From VYFG01 sp965248685 (GTDB lineage: Bacteria > Pseudomonadota > Gammaproteobacteria > Arenicellales > Poriferihabitantaceae), in NCBI GenBank assembly GCA_965248685.1, contig CBDFKC010000003.1, forward strand, positions 2,108,001 through 2,172,000: a stretch of DNA of 64,000 bases. Direction: 5' to 3'. The notes below the pieces were generated by a model, which was given only the letters and a program-made list of their open reading frames with translations, did no database searches and was not told the DNA's origin. Both the position numbers and the translations under genes were made by a program. Positions 17,375-25,868 of this stretch are shown here, in pieces. Each line of letters opens with the position of its first letter. Positions within the stretch are counted from its first letter, which is position 1.

Positions 17375-18568
17375 ATGACCAACACCCGTTACCAGATAAA
17401 AAGAATAGCCATCGAACCTGAACTTCGCCGTTTGCGAATCGAATGGGATGACGGACATTCCAGTCGCTTTCACTTCGTATGGCTGCGCCACAGCGAAATT
17501 TTTTCTGACACCCTGTTAACAGATGGCGCTGATGATTTCCACAACCTGAACGACGATCCACTGAAAATTATGATCAAATCGGTCGAACAAACTGACGTTG
17601 CTCTGGTATTACACTGGGAAGGAGGTCTGGACGATTCCACCTACAACATTAAGTGGCTGCGCGACAATTGTTATTCCGAATTGGAACGCGAGGCCCGTCG
17701 GCACCAACCCAGGCTTTGGAATGGCAGTGAAGGGCTTGCCCAGTCGAAATTCGACTGGGCAAGAATTGAAGAAGGCGACACTGAACACTTGTTCGATCTT
17801 TTTCTCGCGGTTCGGGATTTCGGTATAGCCAGGGTACGCAACTTGCCGACTCGGGAGGGAACGGTGGCCGAGGCAGCCAGTCGTTTCGGGTCTGTCTTAA
17901 ACAGTCATCTCGGTCTGGTTTTCGATGTAAAAATTCAACCGGGATTCAATATCGGCGCAACCCAGGCATTTTTCATCGGCCCGCATACCGATGATAACTG
18001 GCGCTATACGCCGATCGGAATTTCGTTTTTCCACTGTCTGAAGGCCCACCCATCAGGTGGCGGTAACTCACTGTTGGTCGATGGTTTTCTGGCAGCTGAG
18101 CGACTACGGCAGAATAATCCACAAGCATTTGATTTTCTGACTACGACCCCGATATTGTTCAGGAGCTTCAGAAATGATGGTGAAAAATTTTGCGCCCGTC
18201 GGAAACTGATCAACCTCGATATCGACGGCAACATCATTGGTATCCGCTTTACCGAAAGATCGCTTGCACCGCAGGATATGCACGAGGATTTAATTGAGCC
18301 TGCTTATCTCGCGGTGCAGGCGTTTGCGCAGGAAATCTACAATCCAGATCTGGAGTTACGGTACATGTTACAACCAGGCGATATGCACGTGATAGATAAC
18401 CACCGGTTGTTACACGGCCGTGATCAATTCGACCCGTCGGCGGGTGAGCGCCACCTGCAGCATTGCAGCGTACCGCGAGACGAATTTCATAATCGGATAC
18501 GCATCGAGGCGCATAAACGAAACCTGCGGGATGAGTATTTTATGATGTCCGAAGGTGCATTGGGATAG
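17375..18568 (+). CDS. Gamma-butyrobetaine-dioxygenase-like 2-oxoglutarate/Fe(II) oxygenase (TauD superfamily)
   Basis: A 397-residue enzyme of the BBOX/TMLH family, which hydroxylates trimethylammonium compounds (the last step to carnitine). The iron triad is visible: HTD in FIGPHTDDNWR and the distal His in VIDNHRLLHGRDQF, with the 2OG-binding Arg in the C-terminal GERHLQHC region. The N-terminal DUF971-like domain has two WLR segments (VWLRHSEIF, KWLRDNCYSE). The CxCxxC zinc cluster found after the first WLR in animal BBOX is absent, as in some bacterial forms. It stands alone 0.6 kb from the acyl-CoA ligase. A carnitine role is plausible, not proven. Confidence 0.82.
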   Translation: MTNTRYQIKRIAIEPELRRLRIEWDDGHSSRFHFVWLRHSEIFSDTLLTDGADDFHNLNDDPLKIMIKSVEQTDVALVLHWEGGLDDSTYNIKWLRDNCYSELEREARRHQPRLWNGSEGLAQSKFDWARIEEGDTEHLFDLFLAVRDFGIARVRNLPTREGTVAEAASRFGSVLNSHLGLVFDVKIQPGFNIGATQAFFIGPHTDDNWRYTPIGISFFHCLKAHPSGGGNSLLVDGFLAAERLRQNNPQAFDFLTTTPILFRSFRNDGEKFCARRKLINLDIDGNIIGIRFTERSLAPQDMHEDLIEPAYLAVQAFAQEIYNPDLELRYMLQPGDMHVIDNHRLLHGRDQFDPSAGERHLQHCSVPRDEFHNRIRIEAHKRNLRDEYFMMSEGALG

Positions 18569-18615
18569 GTTATTCGGTACTAACATATAAATTTTTATTG
18601 ACACATAACTTATGG

Positions 18616-18740
18616 ATGAAAAAAATCAACAACTCCATACAAACGCATCGATTCCCACTCGATATTATTCAATACGCTGTCTGCTTGTATTATCGATTCA
18701 ATCTGAGCTACAGAGACATTGAAGACCTGCTCGCTGAAAA
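18616..18740 (+). pseudogene. IS6-family transposase N-terminal fragment
   Basis: About 42 codons from the ATG at 18616 match the start of IS6/IS26-type transposases (the FPLDIIQYAVCLYYRFNLSY and RDIEDLLAENG segments). Similarity stops exactly where the tRNA-Met 3'-end copy begins at 18741. The rest of the transposase is missing, so this is a fragment cut at the island junction. Confidence 0.75.
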
Positions 18741-18780
18741 TGGTGGCTACGCCCTGATTCGAACAGGGGGCCCCATCATT
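18741..18780 (-). repeat. att-like copy A of the tRNA-Met 3' end
   Basis: Forty bases identical, bar one, to the 3' end (T-arm, acceptor strand and CCA) of the tRNA-Met gene at 50427-50503, in the same orientation. This is what integration of an element into a tRNA 3' end leaves at its distal junction. Copy B is at 25843. Confidence 0.85.
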
Positions 18781-18790
18781 TTAATATTCA

Positions 18791-18893
18791 TTAATAATCA
18801 AACACTTGTAGCGCTTGCCAATACCCAATGTGCCAGAAAACACCAGTAAATAACGGTAAATACCAGTAAATGTGGCACAAATTTGACACATCG
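18791..18893. repeat. Element arm sequence next to att copy A
   Basis: From 18791 the sequence matches the stretch beside copy B (from 25912): AATCAAACACTTGTAGCGCT, then TGTGCCAGAAAAC, then AGTAAATA. It ends in GGCACAAATTTGACACA, which recurs at all three junctions. These look like recombinase arm-type sites of related elements. Confidence 0.65.
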
Positions 18894-18924
18894 CATTTGG
18901 TTTCAAATATACACTGGGTTATTG

Positions 18925-18930
18925 TATAAT
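18925..18930 (+). promoter_or_regulatory. Possible -10 box of the toxin-antitoxin pair
   Basis: A perfect TATAAT lies 33 bp upstream of the antitoxin ATG in an A/T-rich leader. The matching -35 is weak, so this is tentative. Confidence 0.35.
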
Positions 18931-18962
18931 CTTTACTATTCATAGAATATAAAGAATTTAAT

Positions 18963-19184
18963 ATGCCAATCGTAAGCTCAAAAAGACAAATTACTTTACC
19001 TATCGATCAATGTCGAGAGGCGGATATAGAACCTGGTGATGAATACCAAAGCTTTGTAGACAACGACGGGTATATCACTATAGTCACGAAAAAACGGGGA
19101 GCAGCTAAAGGATTGCTTAATTCTGTAAAGCCAAATAAAAAGTTATCTGATGCCGAATCAAGGCAGAGTGCCATTGAGGCATGA
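18963..19184 (+). CDS. AbrB/MazE-fold antitoxin
   Basis: A 73-residue protein with the swapped-hairpin AbrB motif at its N-terminus (PIVSSKRQITLPIDQCREAD, then IEPGDEYQSFVDNDGYITIV). This fold binds DNA as the antitoxin of VapBC-type pairs. The lysine-rich tail would be the toxin-binding part. It overlaps the PIN-domain gene by 4 bp (ATGA), the normal operon arrangement with autorepression by the pair. Confidence 0.85.
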   Translation: MPIVSSKRQITLPIDQCREADIEPGDEYQSFVDNDGYITIVTKKRGAAKGLLNSVKPNKKLSDAESRQSAIEA

Positions 19185-19615
19185 TTGCTGTTGATACTAA
19201 CGTCTTACTGCGTTACTTACTACAGGATGACCTAAAGCAATCTAAAAAAGCTACTCAGTTAATTTTGGGATCAGAAAAAATTCTAGTGCTCGATATTGTT
19301 CTCGTTGAGACAGCTTGGACGTTAACAGGTAAAAAATATAGCTTGTCGCGAGACGATTTAGTAAAAGTGATAAATGTGTTATTTGAAGAGTCAAACATCG
19401 TTCTTGAAAGTGCTCAAGTGGTTTGGCGAGCACTTTCAGATTATCGTAACGCTAAACCAATAAAAGCTGGAGGGCGTAACAAGGTGGCTGATTTTGCAGA
19501 TGCGCTAATCGTCAATAAAGCGCACCAATATACGAAAAGTCTTGGGTTAAAACTTGCTGGTGTTGCGACTTTTGATAAAGCAGCGCAAACACTTGAGGGA
19601 ACAATTCAGCCTTAG
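19181..19615 (+). CDS. PIN-domain toxin (VapC-like ribonuclease)
   Basis: A 144-residue PIN-domain protein. Acidic metal ligands are in place: D5 of IAVDTNVLLRYLL, E43 region (VLVETAWTL) and the C-terminal VADFADALIVNKA plus TFDKAA motifs. VapC toxins cleave RNA, often tRNA or rRNA, and are held inactive by the cognate AbrB- or RHH-type antitoxin encoded just upstream. The pair is complete and shows no decay, so it could stabilise the island. Confidence 0.88.
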   Translation: MIAVDTNVLLRYLLQDDLKQSKKATQLILGSEKILVLDIVLVETAWTLTGKKYSLSRDDLVKVINVLFEESNIVLESAQVVWRALSDYRNAKPIKAGGRNKVADFADALIVNKAHQYTKSLGLKLAGVATFDKAAQTLEGTIQP

Positions 19616-19803
19616 CTCATTCTCTCGTGATCTTGTTTATCTAGTATAGACAGCGCACACTGTCGGCTACATAAAAACCTCCAGATAGAAATTGGATTTC
19701 CTTGAACATTAATGCTCTGATGTGATGAATACCTCCCACCTTTTTGACTTTCATAAGAGAGTCGATCAAGGTGGTAGGTTCCTCAACCAACAAGGTATTC
19801 ATC

Positions 19804-19966
19804 ATGAACAATATTACCGTAATCGGCATAGACCTTGCCAAGTCTATTTTCCAACTTTGTGGCCTCAATCAGGCAAATAAACGTCAGTTCAACTTCTGTG
19901 TTAAACGAGATAAGCTGGTTGAAACTGTGCTGCGATATCCTAATGCAACGATCGCAATGGAAGCCT
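19804..19966 (+). pseudogene. IS110-family transposase N-terminal fragment
   Basis: The ATG at 19804 starts a frame matching the IS110 RuvC-like N-terminus (NNITVIGIDLAKSIFQLCG ... ATIAMEA). It breaks off after the codons for IAMEA, where IS110 transposases continue with a CGGSH-type segment. A few bases later the REP-like palindrome begins. Only about 54 of the usual 300-350 residues remain. Confidence 0.8.
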
Positions 19967-19978
19967 GAATTATCGCAG

Positions 19979-20041
19979 GGGTCAGACTCGATTGATCCCA
20001 TTCGTCTTGCTTAAATTTAGTATTTCAATCGAGTCTGACCC
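19979..20041. repeat. REP-like palindromic element, copy 2 (perfect arms)
   Basis: GGGTCAGACTCGATTGA (19979-19995) and TCAATCGAGTCTGACCC (20025-20041) are perfect 17-bp inverted arms around a 29-bp spacer nearly identical to copy 1. It abuts the truncated IS110 fragment and so may mark the point where it was broken. Confidence 0.8.
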
Positions 20042-20147
20042 TAATGCTTCCCAAGATGTTGATGGCTCTTGCGGCAGCGCATCAAACCTCTATTTCTGAC
20101 TGAAATTGAATCTCGGTCAGATGTTGGTAGCTTACCTATGACCGCAC

Positions 20148-20402
20148 ATGATTAACGAAGAAATTTTGAAAGAGTTTTACGATGCAGCTAAGAAACTCCG
20201 AGACTGCCTGTCGAACATGCCAGATCAGGAATTCTTGAAAGTACGCCCCGAGCTAATCAGTGATATGAAAGACTTCTCAGATACGTTGTCAGGAGAATTG
20301 GCTGATATCGATTTTTCCAAGTTAACTGGAGAAAGCCGGGAAGAGTGGATAGCCCAACTTGATATTTCGGTTGCCGCATTGGAGACAATAACTAATATTT
20401 AA
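20148..20402 (+). CDS. Small hypothetical protein, acidic and helical
   Basis: An 84-residue frame starting ATG at 20148. It is acidic and predicted helical (EILKEFYDAAKKLRDCL, SDTLSGELADIDFSKL), with no membrane segment or known motif. It converges with the TIR-STAND gene, stop codons 7 bp apart. Codon use looks ordinary, so it may be real. It could be a small defence accessory, but nothing in the sequence shows this. Confidence 0.45.
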   Translation: MINEEILKEFYDAAKKLRDCLSNMPDQEFLKVRPELISDMKDFSDTLSGELADIDFSKLTGESREEWIAQLDISVAALETITNI

Positions 20403-20409
20403 TTTCTTG

Positions 20410-23289
20410 CTACAATAATGTGTAGCCCTCTATTATTTTCCAATATTTGTTCAACCCTTCCACTTCTTCATCTCGTCGATGATATCCGGCCTTCTGAACC
20501 AGCCGCTCCGCTTCTTTTAGATGCAGGGTAAACTTCGCTCGCATCTCTTTTTTTGTTAGGGTCAAGATTTCACCATTCTCGATAATTTCAAAACACGAGT
20601 TATCGGCAATCTGCGCTTGAATATTACGACACGCTTCCAAGTGGTAATCGGTAAGATACAATCTCATCTGCCCGTATTCTGCGATTTCTTCGACTTCATC
20701 CAGATCGGCCCATGAGCTGATGAAGTCATTTTTGAGTCTGAATACATTTGCCCGCGCAAGCAACCCAAGGGGCAAATAATCTTGCGATCCTGCTTGACGT
20801 AGGCCATCAACCGCCTGGTTGAAATAATCCTTGGATTTAGAAAAATCAGAAGAGTTACTATCAAGGGATTTGAGCATCAGTGCTTTGCCCATGGTTAGTC
20901 TTGCCAACGGAGCATCGAATAGGGAATTGCCTGATTCTGCAATTTCTATTGATCTTTGCGCTCTCATTTGCACCTCTTTATATTTTCCCATGGAGAGTAA
21001 TAATTCGCAGAATTCGAAGCCCCTCAAAGAATATAGGTAAGATCCTTCAGGTACATGTTTCCTCCTTTTCTGCATCCTCTCGGCTTTAGTAAACAGTTTT
21101 TCCGCCGCTTTATTTTTTCCTGCCTGGTGTAAGGCGTGTGCATGAGTGCAATGGTTAATTTCTATTTCACCGCTAACCTTGCTCCGACCAGCAAGGTACG
21201 CACTCTGAGCGCCATATTTTTCCGCAGATGCCACGTCGCCCAGCGCAAGAAACAGTTTGCTGAGGTTGCCAGCATGAATTGCAGCCTGAGGCCAAATCTT
21301 CTGTTGATAAATTATTTCGAATCCAGCTTTCATTGGTTGAGTTGCTTCAGAAAGCCTTCCTAAAGCTTGGAGGTGATACCCTGCCCAACTTAAAACGGCT
21401 GCTTGATTCTCTTCAGGTAAACCAGAAAGCGTCTTTTCCCATAGCGTTTCAAAAAAACTAGATAAACAGGAAAGATCCGCTCCAAATGCTCCAAGCTCTT
21501 TGGTACTATAGTGTAATTCGCCTCTTTTTATTCTTTTCCAATAAATTTCATTTCCTGCTTCTAAGGGCTTGCCTGCAAGGCAGCCATGCATCACTGCCGC
21601 GAACAATGGTTCCATCTCTTCCAGCGTGTCTGGTAAATCCTTTTCAGGAAGTTTTTTATAATAATCGTACAACCTTTCATGCGCCTCTCTCCAACCATCG
21701 GGGTTTTGCTTTTCAAGTTTTTCGCCAAAGTGCTCACGGATTAAAGGATGACAGTCAATGGTGCCAGGATTATTTTTATCTTTATCGGCGATCAGGCGCA
21801 GTTCGCTCAAGTGGTTCAACGTCAACTGCCACTCTCGGTTAGACAAATGCTGCAGTCTTTCGGTTAACCCTTTTATGGCAGGTGCCTTTATTAACACTTC
21901 AACAGCCTCTTTTACTGCGGGTCTGTCAAATAGTCCCAGGAGGTTTAAAACATCTAGTTCTGCTTTATTTGAGTCGGTAAACCACTTTACATAAGACTCC
22001 ATAACCCGCCGGGCGTGACCACCATGCTTTTCATCCTCGGTTAGTTTGGGAATGAAGTCGATTTGCCTAATATCGCCATCGTGAAAAGCATGGAGATAAC
22101 TGCCAATTAGATGTAATGCAAGGGCATGTCCCCTAAATTCATTTGAAGTCGCCGTGAACTCTTCGTCTTTTCCTTTTAATCCATAACTTTTCAATACTTC
22201 CATTCCAGCCTGTTCAGACAGATTTTCTAGCTCTCGTGTTCGACTAAATGCGCCCTCAGTTACACGTAAATCCTCAACCGTACAACGAGAAGTGATAACA
22301 CATAACCCGTTCATACTTCTCACAAGGTTTTTAAGGAATCCTTTCATAGTTTGATCTTTCAGAAATCCATACATTTCCCCAGGCGGGTATTGCAGCGGTT
22401 CCAATCCGTCAATTATTAGCAATGTTTTTTGTTTGGCCATAATTTCAGCTAGAAGCCGGCCTTTTTCATGTGGTGTTTTCGGAATTTCCCCGGTAAAACC
22501 AAACCATTTAAATGCGTCATTAAGAAACCCGTCTGGAGAAGCTTGTCCTTTTTCCTTCGTTCCCTGTGAATAAAGTGACCACGCGTAAACTAGTTCAGCA
22601 CCTTTGTAATTATGATCATCCATTTTGTTAAGCCAGGCATTAATAAGCGCGCTTTTACCAATGCCGCCAAGGGCCGTATAAGTGATTGTTCTTGTTTGGG
22701 TGTCTGCCCAGGCGTTGTCAAGTATTTCCAGTTCTGATTCGCGGCCAAACAAAGTTGGACAGGTAACGGGGAGTCTGCTGATTTCTATTTTTCGGGGAGA
22801 AACACTAATCGCTTCATCAACGGTTAATACTTTCTCTGAAACCTGCTCCAACAGCTCATGAATTTCTGTTGCAAAGGCGGTAAGATCTGAATCAATCTGA
22901 AATTCACTCCCTCCTGTAAGTGGCTTTCCGTCTTTCGGGTGGGCTTGTATCGGATTCAGCCAATCTACCGCGCCCCAAACGCAGGGTTTGACAATCAGGG
23001 GCAGAATACGCAGGTTGTCTTTTTCTCTTCTCTTCAATAAATCTGGAACTTCTTTGCCGAGTATGAAATCTGAGTTAAGGAAATCCGCGGAGATCATGAG
23101 AACAGCAACTTGAGCCCTGTTAATTCCGGATTCAATTTCTTGTAACCAGTTGCTGCCACCTTCAATCTGCCGGTCTTCCCAGATTTCTAATAGTCCCTGT
23201 TTTTGCAATACACCAAGATGACTAACAAGACGGTCTTTCCAATCCTCGTTTTTATGACTGTAACTAATGAAAACTGAAGGGCTTTTCAT
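20410..23289 (-). CDS. TIR-STAND (NLR-like) ATPase with TPR-like C-terminus, candidate anti-phage protein
   Basis: A 959-residue three-part protein. TIR domain at 1-150: SVFISYSHKNEDWKDRL, WEDRQIEGG, then SDFILGKEVPDLL, whose E80 is the likely NADase glutamate. NB-ARC/NACHT-type STAND ATPase from about 178: FGRESELE, Walker A GGIGKSAL at 208-215, Walker B TLLIIDGLEPL at 289-299, and the sensor strand CVITSRC at 330-336. From about 560 to the end there are helical TPR-like repeats. This matches bacterial NLR-type defence proteins, in which the repeats sense phage and the TIR depletes NAD+. It sits in a tRNA island next to two toxin-antitoxin loci. No partner gene is required. The frame is intact. 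Confidence 0.9.
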   Translation of the reverse strand: MKSPSVFISYSHKNEDWKDRLVSHLGVLQKQGLLEIWEDRQIEGGSNWLQEIESGINRAQVAVLMISADFLNSDFILGKEVPDLLKRREKDNLRILPLIVKPCVWGAVDWLNPIQAHPKDGKPLTGGSEFQIDSDLTAFATEIHELLEQVSEKVLTVDEAISVSPRKIEISRLPVTCPTLFGRESELEILDNAWADTQTRTITYTALGGIGKSALINAWLNKMDDHNYKGAELVYAWSLYSQGTKEKGQASPDGFLNDAFKWFGFTGEIPKTPHEKGRLLAEIMAKQKTLLIIDGLEPLQYPPGEMYGFLKDQTMKGFLKNLVRSMNGLCVITSRCTVEDLRVTEGAFSRTRELENLSEQAGMEVLKSYGLKGKDEEFTATSNEFRGHALALHLIGSYLHAFHDGDIRQIDFIPKLTEDEKHGGHARRVMESYVKWFTDSNKAELDVLNLLGLFDRPAVKEAVEVLIKAPAIKGLTERLQHLSNREWQLTLNHLSELRLIADKDKNNPGTIDCHPLIREHFGEKLEKQNPDGWREAHERLYDYYKKLPEKDLPDTLEEMEPLFAAVMHGCLAGKPLEAGNEIYWKRIKRGELHYSTKELGAFGADLSCLSSFFETLWEKTLSGLPEENQAAVLSWAGYHLQALGRLSEATQPMKAGFEIIYQQKIWPQAAIHAGNLSKLFLALGDVASAEKYGAQSAYLAGRSKVSGEIEINHCTHAHALHQAGKNKAAEKLFTKAERMQKRRKHVPEGSYLYSLRGFEFCELLLSMGKYKEVQMRAQRSIEIAESGNSLFDAPLARLTMGKALMLKSLDSNSSDFSKSKDYFNQAVDGLRQAGSQDYLPLGLLARANVFRLKNDFISSWADLDEVEEIAEYGQMRLYLTDYHLEACRNIQAQIADNSCFEIIENGEILTLTKKEMRAKFTLHLKEAERLVQKAGYHRRDEEVEGLNKYWKIIEGYTLL

Positions 23290-23696
23290 TTCATATTCAT
23301 TTCTGATTTATAGTTATCGTGTTTTTGAATCGAGTTTCCAACGCATTTTCATCAGAATCAATACCGCTCCTTGATAGTTCTTAAAATTCCACCCTACGAA
23401 AATCGAAACGTAGTCACAAAATATCACTTATATGGGAAAGAAAGAACCGCCCCTAGTTCCCGATAGTTAGGAATGGATCGGGGGACAGTTTGCTTTTTCA
23501 GGAAATTCGGTAATCACAAGATATTACGGGAATATCTACTATACCGCGTGACCAGCTTGCCGTCAGTATAATGACTGTGAAAATTGCATAGAGTGTCTGT
23601 GCTAGATATATCTAGTAGATGGTTATGGGAGCCCGTGAGTCTAATCTGGTGGAGGTTCAGGAATTGATGCACGAGTATGATTATGGGTGAATTTGG
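23290..23696. other. Intergenic stretch, nothing recognised
   Basis: About 400 bp upstream of the TIR-STAND gene and downstream of the broken toxin gene. No frame, RNA fold or repeat was identified. It presumably holds the TIR-STAND promoter. Confidence 0.35.
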
Positions 23697-24167
23697 TCAA
23701 TTAACCTGAGCATCTATGTTATCAGCTATCATTTGAGATATTCGTGGAGGGATTAGAGGACTAAATTGTATGGCCGCTCTAATTTGAGTAAGTATCTGTT
23801 TTTCAATATAGCCTTGAAATATTGATTGCGTAGAGTGGACGCATAAGTCTACTAGCTCCTCTAGCAGAAAAGCATCGAGTGCATCTACACAATTCGCGTG
23901 ACTGTCTCGAATTAAAAAATCGTGAGTGTCTTTTGGAATTTCTACCTAGCATCTAAGCATCTCTGGCCGGACGCGTATAAATTCACTAATCACCGAATTA
24001 ACCACAACAACTCGCAATTCGGGCTCGATAGAAACAATAATTAGAAATTTTGTTTTTGGCGGGTCCGTGAATTCACAGCGGGTTCTAACTACAGCCCCTG
24101 TTATAAGTTGCTTTGTTGCGACTTCTCGCTTGAAATCAGTGGGAAACTGGGAGCCCAGTGACGGCAT
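23697..24167 (-). pseudogene. Panacea-partner toxin gene interrupted by one in-frame TAG
   Basis: The frame from ATG 24167 stops at an amber codon (24 codons short of half-way from the end, at 23946-23948), after RVRPEMLRC. It then continues in the same frame (VEIPKDTHDFLIRDSHANCV ... ) to TGA at 23697. The total is 156 sense codons plus the TAG. The residue before VEIP would be Gln if TAG came from CAG. There is no frameshift, so a single nonsense change seems to have disabled it, unless the TAG is read through. It follows the Panacea gene by 21 bp on the same strand, the position of the cognate toxin in PanAT pairs. I do not recognise a catalytic motif. Confidence 0.7.
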
Positions 24168-24188
24168 GAGCTTTCGGGAATTTCTTTT

Positions 24189-24689
24189 CTAGCTCGCTAG
24201 GTGCTCTCTCAGCAAGTCGGAGCCGGGGACTAGGTCAACCAATGAGTCGAACGAAATCATCTCATTTAAGCCAACGCTATGGTAAGCAGCGTCATGGCTG
24301 ATATTCTTAAGCCGGTGGAATGACATACTACCGTATTCAGCCATAGATTCATTAAGCGCATCCAGATTGGAACGGCTCAGTTCATCAAGATTTGGGGCTC
24401 GCTTAGGAATGATGTAGCTAGAATCCATCTCAAAATCTTCTGAGATATCTTCGCCCACTTCGTTGGCTGCCTGAACCCTCTTAACCAGACAATAAGTCCC
24501 GTATGCAACGGGCCCATATTTCATGGCTTTGTATTCGTCGTTACACAATAGTGTTCCGTATCTTTCCAAGTGCAACTGATCAGCAAAATAGATCACTTTA
24601 CCCAGGTGATAAATATCAGGCATACTTGACTTTTGCGCGAAGTAAAGGATTATCTCTTTCGCTTTTTGTTCATTAAACTTGCCTAACAT
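24189..24689 (-). CDS. Panacea-domain (SocA/DUF4065) antitoxin-like protein
   Basis: A 166-residue Panacea protein. The family core is clear: EIILYFAQKSSMPDIYHLGK / VIYFADQLHLERYG then MKYGPVAYGTYCLVKRV and the C-terminal LSRSNLDALNESMAEYG and SHDAAY. Panacea domains are hyper-promiscuous antitoxin modules that neutralise diverse small toxins encoded beside them. Here the downstream partner carries a nonsense codon, so this would be an orphaned antitoxin. ATG at 24689 is supported by the usual N-terminal spacing. Confidence 0.88.
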   Translation of the reverse strand: MLGKFNEQKAKEIILYFAQKSSMPDIYHLGKVIYFADQLHLERYGTLLCNDEYKAMKYGPVAYGTYCLVKRVQAANEVGEDISEDFEMDSSYIIPKRAPNLDELSRSNLDALNESMAEYGSMSFHRLKNISHDAAYHSVGLNEMISFDSLVDLVPGSDLLREHLAS

Positions 24690-25061
24690 TCAATCCCCGA
24701 TCACAGTTCTGGCACAAATACAAGTCCCTAAGAATACCAGAAAATATTGACATTTCGCTGAAATTAAGAACTTATTTTCACCCGTTAGTTCAACACCCAA
24801 TTCGCCCTGAATCGGTATTTCGATTAGGAATTAACACCTTTTCTCATAATGTCCATCCATTGCCTTATTCATAAAAGCGCGACCTTATCGCGACCTAAGC
24901 AACATTCCCCAGTCCATACAAATCAAGAATTTAGTATATCTAGTTGATATATATGATATTAACTAGAATATTTATAATTTGGACCAGAGGATTATCAATT
25001 CGATTGGCAAGGTAAGTTTACGGAATGGTTGCATTAAGGTGTAGAAGTTCAGAGCCAAAAG
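24690..25061. other. Intergenic stretch, no gene seen
   Basis: About 370 bp, A/T-rich in the middle (around 24935-24975). It should contain the Panacea promoter. No repeat or RNA was recognised. Confidence 0.35.
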
Positions 25062-25868
25062 TTACCTATACGGTGCCCTCCAACCGGCAGCCAACGCCTC
25101 ATCCTCTGAGCAAAACCAGCGTTCACCCTTGCCCTCAGAGATTTTCGTCCTCTTGTAGTGTTTAGAGCCCCAAGGAGTGTGATAAATACGAACGCCTTTT
25201 GAGTTAATATTTCCCTTGATTAGGCAATCCCCTCCCAGAGCCTTGACACTGGATTTAGCATTTGACCAAGCAGATTCCCGAAACTTGGCTGGCCTAATAA
25301 AATCTCCCTGCCAGGTACCACGTTTTTGTTTCTTAGCCAACACTTCCTGGGGGGCATAGGATTTGTCGAATTTGGCAAAGGCAACGGCCCATCCAGACTC
25401 AACCATCAGTTTATTTAGATTCTCTCCATCATTGATGTAACAAACGGCCAATAGCCTGTCATATTTGTCCTTATCAGTTCCTTGGCAAGTAACCTCACTT
25501 CCAGCCACCAGTTCTCTAAGGAAATTGGTGGCGAAGTCACCACAAGGATACTCAACGCCAGTATTGTCTATACAGTTTTGGGAGTTCTCGGGTGCGTCGA
25601 TTCCTTTCAGCCTGATTGATTGACCCCAAATCTCGAAAGTGTCGCCGTCGTTAAATTTTTCTATTGCCCCTGTCAATGAGTCGGCATATAAAGCTTGCGC
25701 AGAAACGATGAGAATGGAAGTAACGAGCGCAATAAGGATGAGGCCGTGAGTGGAGTGGTAGCGCGTTTTAACTCGTAAGGCGTCCCTGTGGCGTCCCTGA
25801 ATATACGAAAAAATCTTAATCCTACCTAAGTTATTGATTTTATGGTGGCTACGCCTTGATTCGAACAA
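25062..25868 (-). CDS. Secreted thermonuclease-family (SNase) protein with C-terminal sunset-type domain
   Basis: The SNase core has the active-site pattern IRLKGIDAPENSQ (Arg, Asp, Glu) and DKYDRLLAVCYI (second Arg), followed by LMVESGWAVAFAKF. It degrades nucleic acids with Ca2+ in characterised members. The hydrophobic run LILIALVTSILIVSAQALYA is a signal peptide or anchor. The C-terminal piece (IKGNINSKGVRIYHTPWG ... ERWFCSEDEALAAGWR) is the domain often appended to such nucleases. The start is unclear: the only long reading begins at a TTG inside att copy B, and no ATG lies before the signal segment. Thus the native start may have been lost or replaced at the junction. Confidence 0.8.
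   Translation of the reverse strand: MFESRRSHHKINNLGRIKIFSYIQGRHRDALRVKTRYHSTHGLILIALVTSILIVSAQALYADSLTGAIEKFNDGDTFEIWGQSIRLKGIDAPENSQNCIDNTGVEYPCGDFATNFLRELVAGSEVTCQGTDKDKYDRLLAVCYINDGENLNKLMVESGWAVAFAKFDKSYAPQEVLAKKQKRGTWQGDFIRPAKFRESAWSNAKSSVKALGGDCLIKGNINSKGVRIYHTPWGSKHYKRTKISEGKGERWFCSEDEALAAGWRAPYR

Noticed and set aside
18741..18780. A second tRNA gene at copies A or B
   Set aside because: Only the T-arm and acceptor 3' strand are present; D-arm and anticodon arm are missing.
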